Shown: positions 23,013 to 35,578, counted from the stretch's first letter. The stretch is DNA of 64,000 bases from Linum tenue (GCA_946122785.1 CAMGYJ010000011.1:56284449-56348448), one strand, 5' to 3'. Notes: generated by a model not told the origin, from the sequence alone. A program made the numbers and translations.

Positions 23013-24419
23013 CCTCCGCCTCGCTTTGTCCCTCTCGTGTAATGTAATCTCGATCGTTTCCTAGATCCGTTCCCCCTTTTTTTCCCCTTAGATTTGTAAA
23101 ATAGTGTTTTTTTTTTCGAGTTTGCGCTGTGTCATTGGCCGTCTCCGTCGTCGGCCAGTCAGTCCGTCTCTCCGTCCATGAATTTTAGCTTGGAGGCAGA
23201 AAAAAAAGCGTGGGATGATTCCGGTGACTTCTTCTTCTTCTTCTTCTTCTAGGGATCAATGTTTGTTCAATTAGTTCCTTGTTGTAACAGAAGAATTAAC
23301 TAGCTTCATCCTGTAAAGTAGTGGTTGCAAAAAACAAGATTAGTGTCAGTAATCATGTTTATGCTTTGCAATCGTTTCCCGGCGATCTGAGCTCCGCCAT
23401 GGAAACGGTTGGGGGTTGGAGCTCTGAATGTAGCACTTTGTAGCTGGATCGAATAATTCAGCGTTTTTTATTAGCTTAATCGTGGATTTATCATATTAAG
23501 CAAAATGCTAAATGCATATTTAATGCATAATAAAGATAATTAAGTCGCCCGAGGTAATTGGATTGATGGATTCTGGTATTTTGCCTAAGAATATGCTTTT
23601 TTTTTATATCAGATTTTTTGTTAAACCGAAATCGGATTAATAAACAACAATTTTTTTTTCCGGCTTATTTATTTATTTATTGAACTACTAGTTGAACGGT
23701 AGATCGTGTATTCGATTCCCACCTCGTTCAATTGGCTACATTCGAACGAGTTTTCGGTAACAGAAATCGCGAGAAGGAAAAATGAAACCAAGGCGATAGA
23801 CCAACTACGACGCAGTTTCGTAATTCGTTTACGAAGTTTCGAGGATGTCAAAGGGCGAATCAGGACAAACAAATGTTTGATTTTCGAGGATGTCAAATGG
23901 CTAATCAGGGCAAACAAATGTTTGATTGTGAAGAATTGACAGAAGAAAAAAAAAAAGCACGGTTTTCTCATGAGCAAGACGTGTATGTGTAAAAAAAAAA
24001 AGTGCAGAAAGTTACAAATGGTGGTGGTGGTTCTAGGCTCAGCCAGAAGTGGTGGCGCCATGTTCACCGTCCAATTGCACGCTTTTGCGGGTTTCTTCCG
24101 ACTTGAGAGAAACACATGAAACGAGTTCCATTCAGGGTTGGAAAATATTGTCACGGCCTGCAGATTTCCTTGATGCAGACAGACAGTAGAAATAGAGTCA
24201 AGTCATGATGCTGGAAACAATATTTGCATCTCTGGTACTATTTTCAACTGGCATCGACTTAACAACTCGGAATTCATCGACACGCTAAAACTATTCGAAT
24301 AGCAAAATAACAAGAATACAACAGTATCAACTCAACAAATCAAATCTTGGTGTGTCAAAAAAAAAAAAAAAAAGGCAAGAAAATTAGGATCCGGGATCCT
24401 GCATGCTGTCTTCGAAACT
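23013..24419. other. Intergenic: 3' flank of the 130-aa gene
   Basis: It contains a (CTT)n tract near 23230-23250, several homopolymer A or T runs, and a short internal direct repeat near 23840-23930 (TTCGAGGATGTCAAA.GG then CAAACAAATGTTTGATT). The 161-codon minus-strand ORF at 23669-24154 shows no family features. Confidence 0.5.
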
Positions 24420-26367
24420 TCATTTGCTCTCGGCGTCGTATAAATCAGTCCTGGAAATTATGATTAAGGAATACTAACAGGAGACGAGAAGCAGGAGGGA
24501 GGAATGTTCTGTTTCATCAAGATAACTAGTACAGAATACAAGTAGCAGATCAAACATCATTCTAATGAGTTCCCTCTGCTTACTAGGATCAACTGTGGTT
24601 CAATTTAGGCTAGTCAGGAAGAAAAGAAGAAAAAAGAAGAGATTTTTCAATCTCAAAGGCAGCTGAGCAAGTATTGTGCACAAAATGACGCGACGAATGA
24701 AAATTTTGAAGACTAGTGAAGGGCTAGAGCCTAGAACCCAAGCAGTCTTATAAGACTTGGTTTCATGAGTCTATTCACTAAATTGTTTCCCCTTTGCTTG
24801 TGAAAGATCTCATCCCCTGCACTGTGGTAATTAGCTTGCTATAATAGCCCCCGCTTGTTATTTCCAGGGAAATAGAGGAAATAACCCGCTTTCAGTGTAT
24901 CTCGTCACCGGTTCTAGTGCCCGAGCAAGAAGCTCCAAGCTTGGAATGGCAAACAATCAAGGGGGGGAAATGCTGACGGTGGATTTTGGAAGCAGTAACT
25001 TCAAGAGGATTATGATTTGCTACGGAAACACAAGGTAGCAACTGGAAGAGGATGCCACATAGAAGAACTAACCAACCTAGAGACACCAGGAGATCCTAAT
25101 TCATCCATCATAAAAATACCAGAGATCCTAAAACTAAGAAGCCTCAGCCTGTTCATCTAAAGGCTAAATGCACTGCGTGGGCAAGAGAATCAAATCGACA
25201 AGAAACCAAGTCGCATTGTACGGTATAATCTAGTCTTTCTAATTTCTACAAGTGCACTTCCACTAAGGACATGCAGACGATTGCATGGAACGGTGCTTTC
25301 TGTACTCAAACTCCAAGCAAGTACTCCAGAATGATGGAGAAGAGATAAGAACAACACTAAAAAGAGAAATATTTTGATAATTTCTCCCCAATAAGAAATG
25401 GGAAAGAGACCAAGATGTAAACAGATTAACGAGCTACGCCTAATAGCAAACATTACCAGTTACACCTATATACACACAGAGATAGTTTGTTACCAACTAT
25501 CTATCTATCCATCCATATACCGATGCTTTGCAGCACAGCCACGCTGTATTACAGAACTAGCTCGAACAGACATCTACGGTCAGAAATCTGTAAAACTGAT
25601 GAACACCAAAGAGATGATAAGCTATGCGCCATCCTATTATCAGAAGACAAAATTTTAATGCCTAACAAACTAGATACACCTACGAAGAGAGTGCAAATGT
25701 TGAGCTATCATGCTTCCCAATTCACCCGAAAGGCGGAATATATGAGCAAATGAGAATGCAGCAACAAAACTTCTAAGCTACAATGGAATCAGAATCTACT
25801 TGTTTCCCCATTGCAAGATAGCCACTCTTTCAAAAAGAGTATGCAAGGTGCACATTGATTGATCATCGCAGGCGTATACCAACAAGCATGCCCACATAAA
25901 GAAAAGAAAACGAATCAATTGATAGGAGCAGGTGAATATCAACAGGGGAACCATAATTGACATGATACTTGAGAGGGAGGAGGAGAAAGGATACACCAAG
26001 TAACCACCATGGATAAAGGCACCCGCCAACACAGCAGTGAACAACCTGTCCCTCAAGACCGGATTCCTACGCAGCGACAGCCGAACTGATAAAAAAGAGA
26101 CAACCTTCAAACACCCATCAACAGAATCGGGAAAAAGCTTCTAAATTTGAACGATAAATGACACGAGAATAGCTTACTCAATGGAAGAACTGGAGCGTAG
26201 ATGAGCGGAACCAAGAACTTGAACGGAGCCTTCGGCTTCCTAGCAACAGCCGCCCTGCATCGGCGCCAAAACCAATCTCAGACGGAATTTCAATGTTTGA
26301 GCGCAAAAGGGTTGATTTGAAGACGAAGGAGAACTAACTGATTGCTCGGATCGGCCGCGGTGGACAT
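24420..26367 (-). CDS. Small membrane protein (75 aa), probably mitochondrial, plant-conserved, unknown function
   Basis: Four coding exons: 26367-26339, 26254-26178, 26085-25995 and 24450-24420; all GT-AG, phases close to 228 nt. The spliced protein starts MSTAADPSNQ, continues APFKFLVPLIYAPVLPL and RRNPVLRDRLFTAVLAGAF, and ends YLVTDLYDAESK. The last exon is only 31 bp and is separated by a 1.54-kb intron; it was located because its acceptor (TTCCAG) and peptide TDLYDAESK fit the frame and the end I expect for this plant family. Two hydrophobic stretches suggest a small inner-membrane protein. Arabidopsis relatives are reported in mitochondrial fractions, but I cannot confirm a role. It is divergent from Ran with start codons 514 bp apart. 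If the last exon were not used, the frame would run on past 25995 with an unrelated tail to 25796. Confidence 0.8.
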
Positions 26368-26517
26368 ATTTGATTACAACAGGTCGATCCGTCGGAAATT
26401 TGCTGCTGGAGAATGACGAAGAACAAAACTCCGACTAATCAAATTTCTTTCCTTTTACCTTTCCCAAATTGTGGACTTTGAGACTGCCTTACAGTGTTTA
26501 ACGGGCTTCAGGGCTAT

Positions 26518-26534
26518 TGGGCCCGTTGTGGGCC
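26518..26534. promoter_or_regulatory. Two TGGGCC (site II-type) elements in a divergent promoter
   Basis: TGGGCC occurs at 26518-26523 and 26529-26534, 11 bp apart, between the 75-aa gene (-) and Ran (+). TGGGCC/T site II elements bind TCP-type factors and are common in promoters of housekeeping, ribosomal-protein and nuclear-encoded mitochondrial genes, which suits both neighbours. Confidence 0.6.
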
Positions 26535-26776
26535 TTTGCTGTTCTCCTAACAAACGGTGTCGCTTTTTACGGGATTACAGAGGGATTTGAAAAAGGCTCA
26601 CGAAGGCAACCGCGTAAGCGGAAAAACTCAAAACACATTTAATCGGACGGCTGTGGACGAGCCGAGTATATCCTATTTGAAAAAGTCATTTTCGGTAATC
26701 GAATCCAACGGCCCAGGTAGTTGCTTAATTTTAAAGCAGCGCTGCATCTTCAAGCTACGCTGCCGTGGTTCTGCCC

Positions 26777-26784
26777 TATATAAA
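26777..26784 (+). promoter_or_regulatory. Putative TATA box of the Ran gene
   Basis: TATATAAA lies about 100 bp upstream of the Ran start codon, followed by a C/T-rich leader, the usual plant arrangement. Confidence 0.6.
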
Positions 26785-26881
26785 ATTTCATAGCTTCGCC
26801 GTCTTCATTCACTGGCTTCTCTCCCTCCTTTGCAAACCCTTGGTTCTCGAGGCTCTTCCCTCCCCCGCATCTCCGGCGAGA

Positions 26882-28871
26882 ATGGTACGTCTCCGCTTTC
26901 CTTGTAGTCTCCGTTGTTTCCGATTTCCCTTCCGGTCGCGTCATTCCGAATTGGCTGCTTTGCTAGGGTTTTTTCGTGATTCGGTTTCGCTGATTCGGTT
27001 TTTGGTTTCCCCTGTTGTAGGCTCTGCCGAACCAGCAGCAAGTTGATTACCCGAGCTTCAAGCTCGTTATTGTTGGCGATGGAGGAACTGGTAAATTTTC
27101 CCTGTCAATGTTTTTTGCTCGTTGGTGTGAACTGTTGGTGTCTCGCGCTTTCATTACATGTGGATTGGTTCGTGTTTGGAGCGAAAGATTATTGTTTTCC
27201 GTAGATCTCCTCTGGTTTTGGAATGGTGGTATTGTTAAGGCTGATAGATCTTGCGATGGGGAAAAATTCTGGTGTTCATTGTAAGTAATATGAGTATTTG
27301 TGAGTGGTTGGTTGTATTGAAAAGATGTGTTCTGGGTGATGCAGGGAAAACTACATTCGTGAAGAGGCATCTGACTGGAGAGTTTGAGAAGAAATATGAG
27401 CGTGAGTGTTTGGTTCAACTGAGTTTTGATTGAATAATGTCTTACCTGTTTTGAGTTGGAGGGAAAGCTGAATCTCGTGTTGGTTTTGCAGCAACCATTG
27501 GTGTGGAAGTACATCCATTGGATTTCACCACAAACTGTGGGAAGATCAGGTTCTACTGCTGGGACACAGCTGGGCAAGAGAAATTTGGTGGGCTCAGAGA
27601 TGGATACTAGTAAGTGTGGATCGCGTTGTGTATGCCTTGTGAAAAGTATTTGTTGTACTTAGTACGCCTGTCTCTCTTAGAAATTTCTTGAATATGGTTG
27701 TTGAACTGACGTATGTAAACTGATGGGCTGGCTTACTGGTTGCACTTTCAGTAGTGCCTTAGTAGTGTTTGCTAATCCATTGGTCGGCCCGTGCCATAGT
27801 TGATATGTTGTAGTTACCACTGTAGGGATTTTTCATACTCTATGGTTCTGTGTTCTCTTTGTCCTTACTCCTTAGTTATTTTGCTTACATCTTTATCTGT
27901 GATTTATTGTTCGGTCATGCTAGTATCAAGTTATAAAGCTGAGAGTTTTCTATTCTTAAGAGTGTAGTGAAGGATTTTTATCAGTGTTGCTTTTCATATC
28001 ATTCTAATGTATACTGCAGTTTCAAACCATTGCTTGAACAGTGGATTAAGTATCCCTGTTACAATTCTCTGATGGTATGTATATTATTACTATGTGATAC
28101 TCCTGTTGATTTCTTTGACTAACTTCTTGTATTCCAAAATGCAGCATACATGGTCAATGTGCCATTATCATGTTTGATGTTACAGCTAGATTAACCTACA
28201 AGAATGTTCCTACATGGCATCGTGATCTCTGCAGGTATGTGGCTTTGTCTATACGTCTTAATCTCTGCACTCTTTAGTCAGGCTTAATATTGTGCAACAC
28301 GATTTGTTCCTAATCTCTACAAAGGCTGATGTTTTCTTATTACTTTGTTCCCAGGGTTTGTGAAAATATACCCATTGTCCTGTGCGGAAACAAGGTTGAT
28401 GTGAAGAACAGACAGGTCAAGGCCAAGCAGGTTACTTTCCACAGGAAGAAGAACCTCCAGTACTATGAAATTTCTGCCAAGAGCAACTACAACTTCGAAA
28501 AGCCTTTCCTCTACCTGGCCCGCAAGCTTGCTGGGTAAGTTCAGTAGTGTTACTGCTTAGTTTTTATTATCTGTCACCAGTTTGATTAATAATAAGCTGA
28601 TGCTCGATATTTTTATTGGTTTTAGGGATCCTAATCTTCACTTTGTGGAGGCTGTTGCCCTGCGGCCACCAGAAGTACAGATTGACATGGCTACTCAGCA
28701 ACAGTAAGCCTTCTTATACTCGTTTCCTCTGCTCATAGTTAATAGATTTGTGTGGCAGAGTTCTAACAGATGTCTTTAATTTTAATGTTTCTGATGTCCA
28801 GGCATGAAGCTGAACTCGCCCAAGCTGCCAACCAACCTCTTCCCGACGACGATGATGATGCATTCGATTAA
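26882..28871 (+). CDS. RAN: GTP-binding nuclear protein Ran, 221 aa
   Basis: Eight coding exons: 26882-26884 (ATG alone), 27021-27090, 27345-27401, 27492-27609, 28145-28234, 28355-28534, 28626-28703, 28802-28871. All GT-AG; 666 nt total gives exactly the family length. Ran is the small GTPase that sets the nuclear-cytoplasmic gradient for import and export through the pore and acts in spindle and envelope assembly. Motifs: P-loop GDGGTGKT (residues 20-27); effector region [16 protein letters not shown]; switch [18 protein letters not shown]; base-binding NKVD; SAK; basic [14 protein letters not shown]-terminal acidic tail DDDDDAFD, typical of Ran and lacking a prenylation Cys. It is nearly invariant in plants. 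The first intron directly after the ATG may serve expression, as in other plant housekeeping genes. Confidence 0.98.
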
Positions 28872-29163
28872 AGTGTTGCACCCCTCAAAGCTTGATCATC
28901 CCTCATGCTGGTTCTCGCTTGTGCCTGGGGTGCTGTGTCTTGGTCATCTCCTGAGTTTCTCTCTTTCATGATGGGATGTGCCCATTTGTATTTGCAGGTT
29001 CAACTATCCTGAGAACCTTTCTAAAAGACAACAACTAGTAGTAGAGTTCTGTTTGAGCAAGTGGTGCACTTTTTTTTCTGTGGTAGAGTGGAACTTGTGG
29101 TTTCGTATTTGTTGGTGTTGGGTTTGTGGTGATGTTTTGTTGGATATCTGAATTTTTGGAACT
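28872..29163 (+). other. Ran 3' UTR region
   Basis: T-rich sequence follows the Ran stop and runs directly into a tandem repeat. The poly(A) site is not identifiable by eye. Confidence 0.5.
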
Positions 29164-29793
29164 GGTATGATTGGAAAGACGGAGCAGAGTGTTTGCCATA
29201 ATTTTCCTATTCGTTTCTCTCGAAGCATTGAATTTATTGTGATCAGATGCTCTGTATTCCGATCCTTTTGCGATTGTCAAGTAGATCGGCATCCTGCAAG
29301 TCACACATTCAAGAACGTTCTTACAAATCCGTAATGATCTTTCCTCAGAAATGCGTAATTGTGTAACTGATTCGGTATGATTGGAAAGACGGAGCAGAGT
29401 GTTTGCCATAATTTTTCTATTCGTTTCTCTCGAAGCATTGAATCTATTGTGATCAGATGCTCTGTATTCCGATCCTTTTGCGATTGTTAAGTAGATCGGC
29501 ATCCTGCAAGTCACACATTCAAGAACGTTCTTACAAATCCGTAATGATCTTTCCTCATAAATGCGTAATTGTGTAACTGATTCGGTATGATTGGAAAGAC
29601 GGAGCAGAGTGTTTGCCATAATTTTCCTATTCGTTTCTCTCGAAGCATTGAATCTATTGTGATCAGATGCTCTGTATTCCGATCCTTTTGCGATTGTCAA
29701 GTAGATCGGCATCCTGCAAGTCATACATTCAAGAACGTTCTTACAAATCCGCAATGATCTTTCCTCATAAATGCGTAATTGTGTAACTGATTC
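29164..29793. repeat. Three exact-length tandem copies of a 210-bp unit just 3' of Ran
   Basis: Units are 29164-29373, 29374-29583 and 29584-29793, each beginning GGTATGATTGGAAAGACGG and ending GTGTAACTGATTC. The copies differ by about six single-base changes in total, nearly all C/T, so the array is recent. Because 210 is a multiple of three, one minus-strand frame is open through all copies (29035-29847), but it lacks gene signals (see rejected items). Confidence 0.97.
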
Positions 29794-30129
29794 GAACCCT
29801 AACTTTGCAGCGCAATTCGAAGAAGCTTGAACAAACAATGTTCCCATGGAGTAAGACTGTCGACGGGCAAAACAGATCCCGTTACTTAGTGGGCCTGGGC
29901 CTGCTTACACTGACCGAAACTGGACCCAGTCGTTCGCTGAACGTCTGACAGACTTCTTATCTTTTTCCTCAATGGATATGGGCCTGGTTGGTCTTGTGGT
30001 CCTTTCTTTGGCGGCTCCACAGCCACAATCAGGGAAGCCCTAAAACTACAACATGCACAAAACAAAACAGATTGGTAATTCAGCGGTATCATAACCACGA
30101 CACAGTTAAGTGATCTCGTATTAGAGTTT

Positions 30130-30500
30130 TGAGCAAGGTTGTGTCGAATCGGATTAAGCCACCAAGTCGGTTTGACAAATGGGTTTAGGTTTAATTGTTG
30201 GATCGGGTCCAACCAATTCAATCGACTTTAGCATAATGTGTGAGGAAACCTCTGATATCAAATACAATTATGCATATATTTGAGAGAACAAACTCACTAA
30301 TCTACATTCATATATTTGACATCATCAACATTTTCAAACCCGGTTTTGACTAACCAGATCACCCGATTCTAACTAGTTTAAGCCGACTTTGACTTTTTCA
30401 TAGAACCGTCCAACCGAAAGTGTCTTCCAACCGTTTATACGATCGATCTCGGCCGGACCCGATCGAACCGGCGGACCGGATACAGATTTGACAACCTTAT
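30130..30500. mobile_element. Dispersed DNA-element remnant, copy 2
   Basis: The left end AAGGTTGTGTCGAATC mirrors the right end, whose reverse complement starts AAGGTTGTCAAATC. The left 90 bp matches 2318-2405. The interior carries repeated GACTTTGACTT and GGACCCGATCGAACCGG blocks. I could not find a clean target duplication. Confidence 0.5.
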
Positions 30501-32352
30501 TGTCTTGGAGCACCGACGGTTCTGTATAAAGATCTAAAACATACAATGGCGTTTCCTCTCCCTCCAAATCTGGACATTCATGACATGTGAAGCCCCATAT
30601 GAAACAACCTAAAGTACCCATTCAAAAAAGGGACAGCACAGAAACACAAACAGAGAAACAGAGGGTGGAATTAGTGATCTCCAATTCTCCACCACCACCC
30701 AACTTAATTGCCCTGCCTGTGTCTCAGGAACCGGATATACTTAGCTAGCCCCCATTTCTTCTTCTTCTTCTTCGATCACTTCCTCCCCATCTGTCCCTTT
30801 CCATGTCGCAACCCTACTGCCAGTTTTTTTCACTGACAAGGCTGGAGGCAAAAAAAAACAGAGCAATGGCCAGCATGTTGTGGACATTGTGGTTGGGGCT
30901 TTTGATCTGTTGTAGGACACTGTCCCCTGAGTTGTTCTGGTGGTAAATAAATTGTCCCTCTAGATTACAGAGGTGGAAGGATCATAAATCGGAAATTGTA
31001 TCTGAAAAGTTAATGGTAGATGATGAGTGGCGGAGGGAGGTGGAGAGGAGTACCGTCCCTAGGACTCCATTTGACAACAAAACCCTTTAAATACACAGAG
31101 CATTAGATAGAATGCAAGTTTAGGATCCCATACTCTCGTCGATGTTAGCTCATCTGAGGATCCCAATAAACTCAAAGCTGGTTATAGTGTTATTGTATTT
31201 TAAGGACCCCAACGTTCTAAGAAATCTGGCCTACGCTGACTGTATATGATATTTTGACCTTAAATCGTGGTTCCAACTTTATCAAACCTAAAAAAATTGC
31301 CTCTCGACTTCAACTCCGATTGATAATACGATTTCGCAAACACTACTTAAAGTGGGAAGTACCCCCCTTTCTAAGAAAAGCCCCCCACAAAGTGAAGTGG
31401 GTCGTGGATGGTCGGAGGGAATTGGGTCCTTCTTAATTTGGGCTTTCAAGTGTGGGGGAGTGAGGTGGGTAGGGCTTCTACCCTTCTGGAGGGACAGCCA
31501 GGGGCACCATGATTTTCCAAAGCCCTCTTTTGTCACTAAACGCGTGGATGGATTTGTAGTTTTGTACCGATTTTGAAAACCACCCTAATGGGCTCAAGCC
31601 GGTACGTTTTAGTTTTTACGTCACAGACTTACTTCTTCGTACTCTTCTCGGCAATTATCTTGATATGCCAAACATGTTGTATCGACAGGAGTTTCGATAC
31701 AAGGATTGACCAGATGCATGTCTCCATTGATATGTCAGGTAGATCACAAGACGCGAATCTTCCCTGATCCGCCAGACAAATACCTACCTCAAATCTCTAG
31801 GACACCGAATGAGGGTCCAACAAACTGACATCCACCGCCTAGGAATCGAAGTCCGGACCAGGCTATGATACCTCATATTGAAACCGACGCTCCATTAGTA
31901 CGATATTATCTGATTTGGCCGAAACCTACACGATTTTACTTTTGGATTCCTTCCCAAAAAGACCTCATGCTTATTGGGCTAGGTGAACAATAATCTACGA
32001 GGGTCGTTTCCCTTATATTTTTGATGTGACACTTGAATTGTATTATAATAGTTACGTCAATGATTGCGTCGTAGTCGTAATGCTACAAAACAACAATGAC
32101 TACTACAACTGTTAAAAGCCTAAAACTATGACTATACAACAAAGTGACATAGTAATAGGAGTTTCGAACCGGGTAACTTCTTTGTGAATGCTTCATTTTC
32201 CTAACATTGACTTACATCTATCCGAATATAAGTCCTAATTCGATAATCACGAAACCTTATAGAAAACAACTATTATGATACTATCATCATCACATAAGCC
32301 CTTCTTAATAATTGTTACTATGGCAAGAAGTTGAAGATAATTAAGATGGGGG

Positions 32353-32399
32353 AGAAGAAGAAGAAGAAGAAGAAGAAGAAGAAGAAGAAGAAGAAGAAA
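32353..32399. repeat. (GAA)n microsatellite, about 15 units
   Basis: Uninterrupted GAA/AAG trinucleotide tract on the plus strand. Confidence 0.95.
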
Positions 32400-35300
32400 T
32401 AATGGGGAGATCGTGACATACCATCACATGGCTCCCATCATGTGAAGATACGAAAAAACCATATATTCATGCTCTTCGATTCATTCATTCATTCACTCCT
32501 CTTTGAACCCAAAGAAGGACCCATCCGCTGAAGAACAAGTGAGAAGGAAGCAATTGATGAAGAAAGCCAATTCATATGGCAGGACCACGAATCGTGACAA
32601 GATCGGTTTAGAGGTACGATAACAAGATCGTTGAATACTTGTTATGCTATCATCTGGTGAAATCTCGTGTAAGTTTTGGTCAAAGATTGATACGTAGTTT
32701 CGACACGATCGTGTTCGACCAGTGTCACAGATGGTATATGACACAATATTGGAGGAGAGTAAAGGAGGGAAGAACACAAAACAAAAGATACAACATTGCA
32801 AAGAGGAATGTGGGATTGTTGGATAGGGACATAAAAGTGGGGGGGATAGAGGCATAAATAGGAAGGGGAAGATGGGAAGCAAAGTGTCCTTGTCTATGAT
32901 CCCTCCAACCCACCATTCTTGCACATATGTTCAAATACTCTGAATGTGCATTAATGCCTAGCTACAATTTTCTGCTACAGCCTATACCTAAGCCACTTTC
33001 CCTAGATCCATTTCTCCTTTGATTTCAGGGATTATGAAGTCAAACCCTATCAAGTATTGCGGAGCGTTACTCATTATTCGATATGAATCCTTATCGAACT
33101 CGATGTTCCATTGAAGGTAGCTAAGCTAGTTTCTCTACGACTACGTACATCCGCCTTTCCTTGATTTCATGGATTCTCAATTCAACCTTTCAGAGTGTTA
33201 TGAACTGTTAACCCGACCGATCTGAATCCTCGCATAGCAATGAAGACGTTCCATTTAAGATAACAAGTCAACGATAAGAAGATATACGAAAATAATAATA
33301 GTAACGATGCTATCAATACGGATGCTATTTCACGAAGTGATGGCATATCTAAGAGCATATGGGTGTGTTTTCATGTCGACTAATGGGATGACAATGAATT
33401 GATAGCTATATGGATTGGCGGCTGGCAGAAGCTATATATTTGTGATTGCCCTAATTCTTGTGGTGTAATGGTGGTGGGCTTTATCTAGTTGGGTAGGTTT
33501 CTCTTCTCTTCTCTCTTGTTACATTTTTCTTTCCCACTTGGGATAAAATTGGTGGGTCTTGACGAGGTTCAATCATACATGAAATCGGTTTCCTATGGAA
33601 GGAAATCGGTCGATGATTGCATGTTAAAGATATATAGCTTCGATGGATGGAAAATTGTTCGAGAAATATTGCTATTGTCCTTCACTTGGAGCATTGTTGA
33701 TCACGCAACAGTATGAATTTGGAAAGAGTTCATGGCCGGCGATGGTCGATATGATGATGCCCCTTTGGAAGCATTATAGGTACGTGGATGATCGATATTC
33801 AATCCTTTCTTCTTCATCCTTTTTAATATATGAGATTTTGATGCGAATAAGGGGTTGGTCGAGCAGTAATTCTACTAATTTTGAACTTGTTGGTAGTAGG
33901 TTTGAATCCGCTAAGTAGAAGAGGCTAGCCAAGCTTGGTAGGGTTTGAGACTGAGGGTTGTCTCCTTTGATCAATCCCCACTCAACCAAACAACGACGGG
34001 CACTTGTCAAACCAATACTCGGTCTAGTGTCCACATACTTGAAGAGAAATCGTTAGAAGTCTTCTCGAGATCTGCACATATCGAACAATGGGATGGTAGA
34101 ATGATATGGATATACTTAGCTATTGAGAATTCCATTTGCATCAAGATTAAATCACTTGAACGTTAGTAAGTAGGTATATCCAAAAAAAATATGCGAAACA
34201 AAATTACTTTGCGAGTGATAACAACTGAATCTTCACTCGACCCCAACTCACATACAAATATTTAAAGCGAATTTCAGCACCACACAACTCTGAACCAGTC
34301 AACACAAACCGCCACCGGTATCGACTTAACCGGGTATGATCATAACACGATGGAAGGAGCAATCCTTGGTATGAAGTCCAACAAGAAAAAAAGACCATAC
34401 TAGGGACAACAATGTATGACCATGAAATCATGTTGGGCTCATTTCACATGCTAACAAAAATGAAGAGGAAGAGATATATGAGTAGGGGGGAAAAGAGAGG
34501 TTTTGGAATGATACAAGACAACTATAATCTAAATTATAATTTGATGGGAATAAAGTTGGGAGTGTACATGGCCATTGGGGAGTGGAGTGAGACATGGAAT
34601 GGAGACAAAGCTAAGCATGGTTTTAAAGGGACAAAACATATGCCCATGAAATAGTGTGCATGCTTTGTGCTTTGTTCTAAATCCCCCTCCATTTAAATTT
34701 CTTAATCCTTAAAACCCTACTTACTTAAAACTAAACCCTAAATCCCATCCCATACTTAAAAAGAAGAGATAAAGATTATCCCTTTAACTAATGCTTCACA
34801 TGCAAAGAAGTGAAGAACCAAGAAAGGTGAGAAAAAGGAATGAGAAAGAAGTGTGTTCTTGGGGAAGGCAAAGCAAAGCAGAGCAGTAAAAAAAAATTGG
34901 AACTTTTTTGTTACTTGCTCTTTTCCATTTCCTGTTTTTTTTTTTACTGTGAAAAGTTTCTGACTGTTAAAGTGAAAACTGAAAACACTTAGCCCTCGAT
35001 TCGCGAGGGAGGGATTGGATTGGACGGCCCAATTGTATGGTCTCTGCCCTCTCCAGTCATCCAGCTGCTGCTCTGCTGCTATATATTGCTTTCATGTGGG
35101 ATTCTCTCTTCTTTTATATCTTTACTGCCACTCTTCTGATGAGGTTGTTATCTTTGTACCCTTTTCTCCAGTACTGCCTCCTTGGTTATCTTCTCTGAGT
35201 TGCAAAGTTAAGGAGGTTAAAAATATTGTTGATCTAGGTGTTGGGGAGACATGATTCAGCTAACGATCGTCGGTTTCGGTTCACTCGAGCGACGAGGGAT

Positions 35301-35481
35301 CGAAAGACTGTATTCTTTCCATGGGTGATTTGAGGGTACATTGCGTGGAAATAGGGACTGTCGATCACGCGTGGTCGGTCCAAATTGTGTGTTACGGAAG
35401 TCACGGGGATGGAATGATCGAAAGAGCGTGCGCACGAGAATTCAACAATCCGATCGGGCGATGCACGAGGAACCATGTTCT

Positions 35482-35499
35482 GGGGGGGGGGGGGGGGGG
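35482..35499. repeat. G18 homopolymer
   Basis: Eighteen consecutive G bases. Such a run is rare in AT-rich plant intergenic DNA; the exact length may be an assembly or sequencing approximation. Confidence 0.8.
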
Positions 35500-35578
35500 T
35501 GATGTTAGAAAGTGGTATGTGATCTTTAATTGAACCTCTCTTAATAACTTGTGTTATTGGGATCACAACTCGTTCTTG

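Noticed and set aside
23669..24154. 161-codon minus-strand ORF
   Set aside because: AT-rich, low complexity (runs of F, S, K) and spanning homopolymer tracts; no family features.
27047..27577. 176-codon minus-strand ORF across Ran introns and exons
   Set aside because: Antisense shadow of the well-supported Ran gene.
29035..29847. 270-codon minus-strand ORF with a 70-residue repeat
   Set aside because: It exists because the 210-bp tandem unit is a multiple of three. Changes between copies do not favour silent sites, and there is no family resemblance or splice context.
31850..31880. CCGGACCAGGCT, reminiscent of miR166 (TCGGACCAGGCTTCATTCC)
   Set aside because: It diverges straight after the shared core (CTATGATACC), has no pairing arm, and fits better as a decayed retroelement primer-binding region on the minus strand.
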